A stretch of DNA of 29,473 bases, taken from the NCBI GenBank assembly GCA_017428805.1, contig JAFRQC010000036.1, positions 1 to 29,473 of the forward strand, in the 5' to 3' direction. The notes under the pieces were generated by a model. It searched no databases and was not told where the DNA came from. It saw nothing but the letters and a program-made list of their open reading frames with translations. The translations under genes were made by a program, and so were the position numbers. The DNA comes from Prevotella sp. Lineage in GTDB: Bacteria > Bacteroidota > Bacteroidia > Bacteroidales > Bacteroidaceae. Below are positions 29,299-29,473 of the stretch, piece by piece (position 1 is the first letter of the stretch; each line of letters begins with the position of its first letter).

Positions 29299-29473
29299 GA
29301 AAAACATTCTATATGGTCATAAACATCGGTTACCTGTAGTTTAACGATTTTTGTTGACTACTTGGAGTCTTACTCATGATAAGGGTTGACCCGGGTTAAA
29401 CTTATTGTTAATTTACGTTGACTCGACTTTACGTTAGTCATAAATAGGGTTTACATCAATACTTCGAAACAAG

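Overview
The window looks like chromosome from a Bacteroidetes bacterium, most likely Prevotellaceae (Prevotella/Segatella-like). Evidence: a complete Bat aerotolerance operon, the DUF4295 gene next to rpmG and rpmB, a RimO-HU gene cluster, and promoters of the Bacteroidetes type (TTTG, about 20 bases, TAnnTTTG). Most genes lie on the minus strand.

Left end (1-1823): the 3' part of a plus-strand gene joining a TlpA-like thioredoxin domain to a cinnamoyl-esterase-like hydrolase. It is followed by a gene-free convergent spacer with a perfect hairpin and a nested inverted repeat of about 335 bp.

Accessory island (1824-7463, visibly more AT-rich): minus-strand modules, each preceded by a copy of one repeat of about 230-360 bp (4502-4803, 5251-5483, 7077-7438). 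Module A encodes a PD-(D/E)XK nuclease-like protein, an RNase J-like beta-CASP hydrolase in a 4-base overlap, and a GNAT acetyltransferase. Module B is a frameshifted kinase-like remnant. Module C encodes three small proteins, two of which resemble DUF6575 and DUF6155. Module A is the best candidate here for an undescribed nuclease (possibly defence) system; this is inference from motifs and layout.

Core region (7464-19910): deoD, an exported SH3b protein, queA, a PAP2 phosphatase, and the Bat operon (moxR, DUF58 protein, a BatD-like membrane protein, batA, a batB-batC fusion, a batD-batE fusion). moxR to batB are translationally coupled or nearly so. Both fusions run through the same palindromic repeat, which encodes the linker and the hydrophobic segment of the downstream partner.

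Second core region (20080-27620): an HU-transmembrane-LysM protein, a small HU protein and rimO, all overlapping or abutting, then ftsY, the DUF4295-rpmG-rpmB cluster, pncC, tsaD and map. A hipBA toxin-antitoxin operon (27804-29197) is transcribed divergently from map and is followed by another palindrome.

A recurring theme is palindromic or word-repeat DNA that has entered coding sequence in frame (queA, batB-batC, batD-batE, rimO, tsaD, the SH3b gene), much like Rickettsia palindromic elements. Similar words fill most intergenic gaps. No tRNA, rRNA, CRISPR array, transposase or integrase gene was seen.
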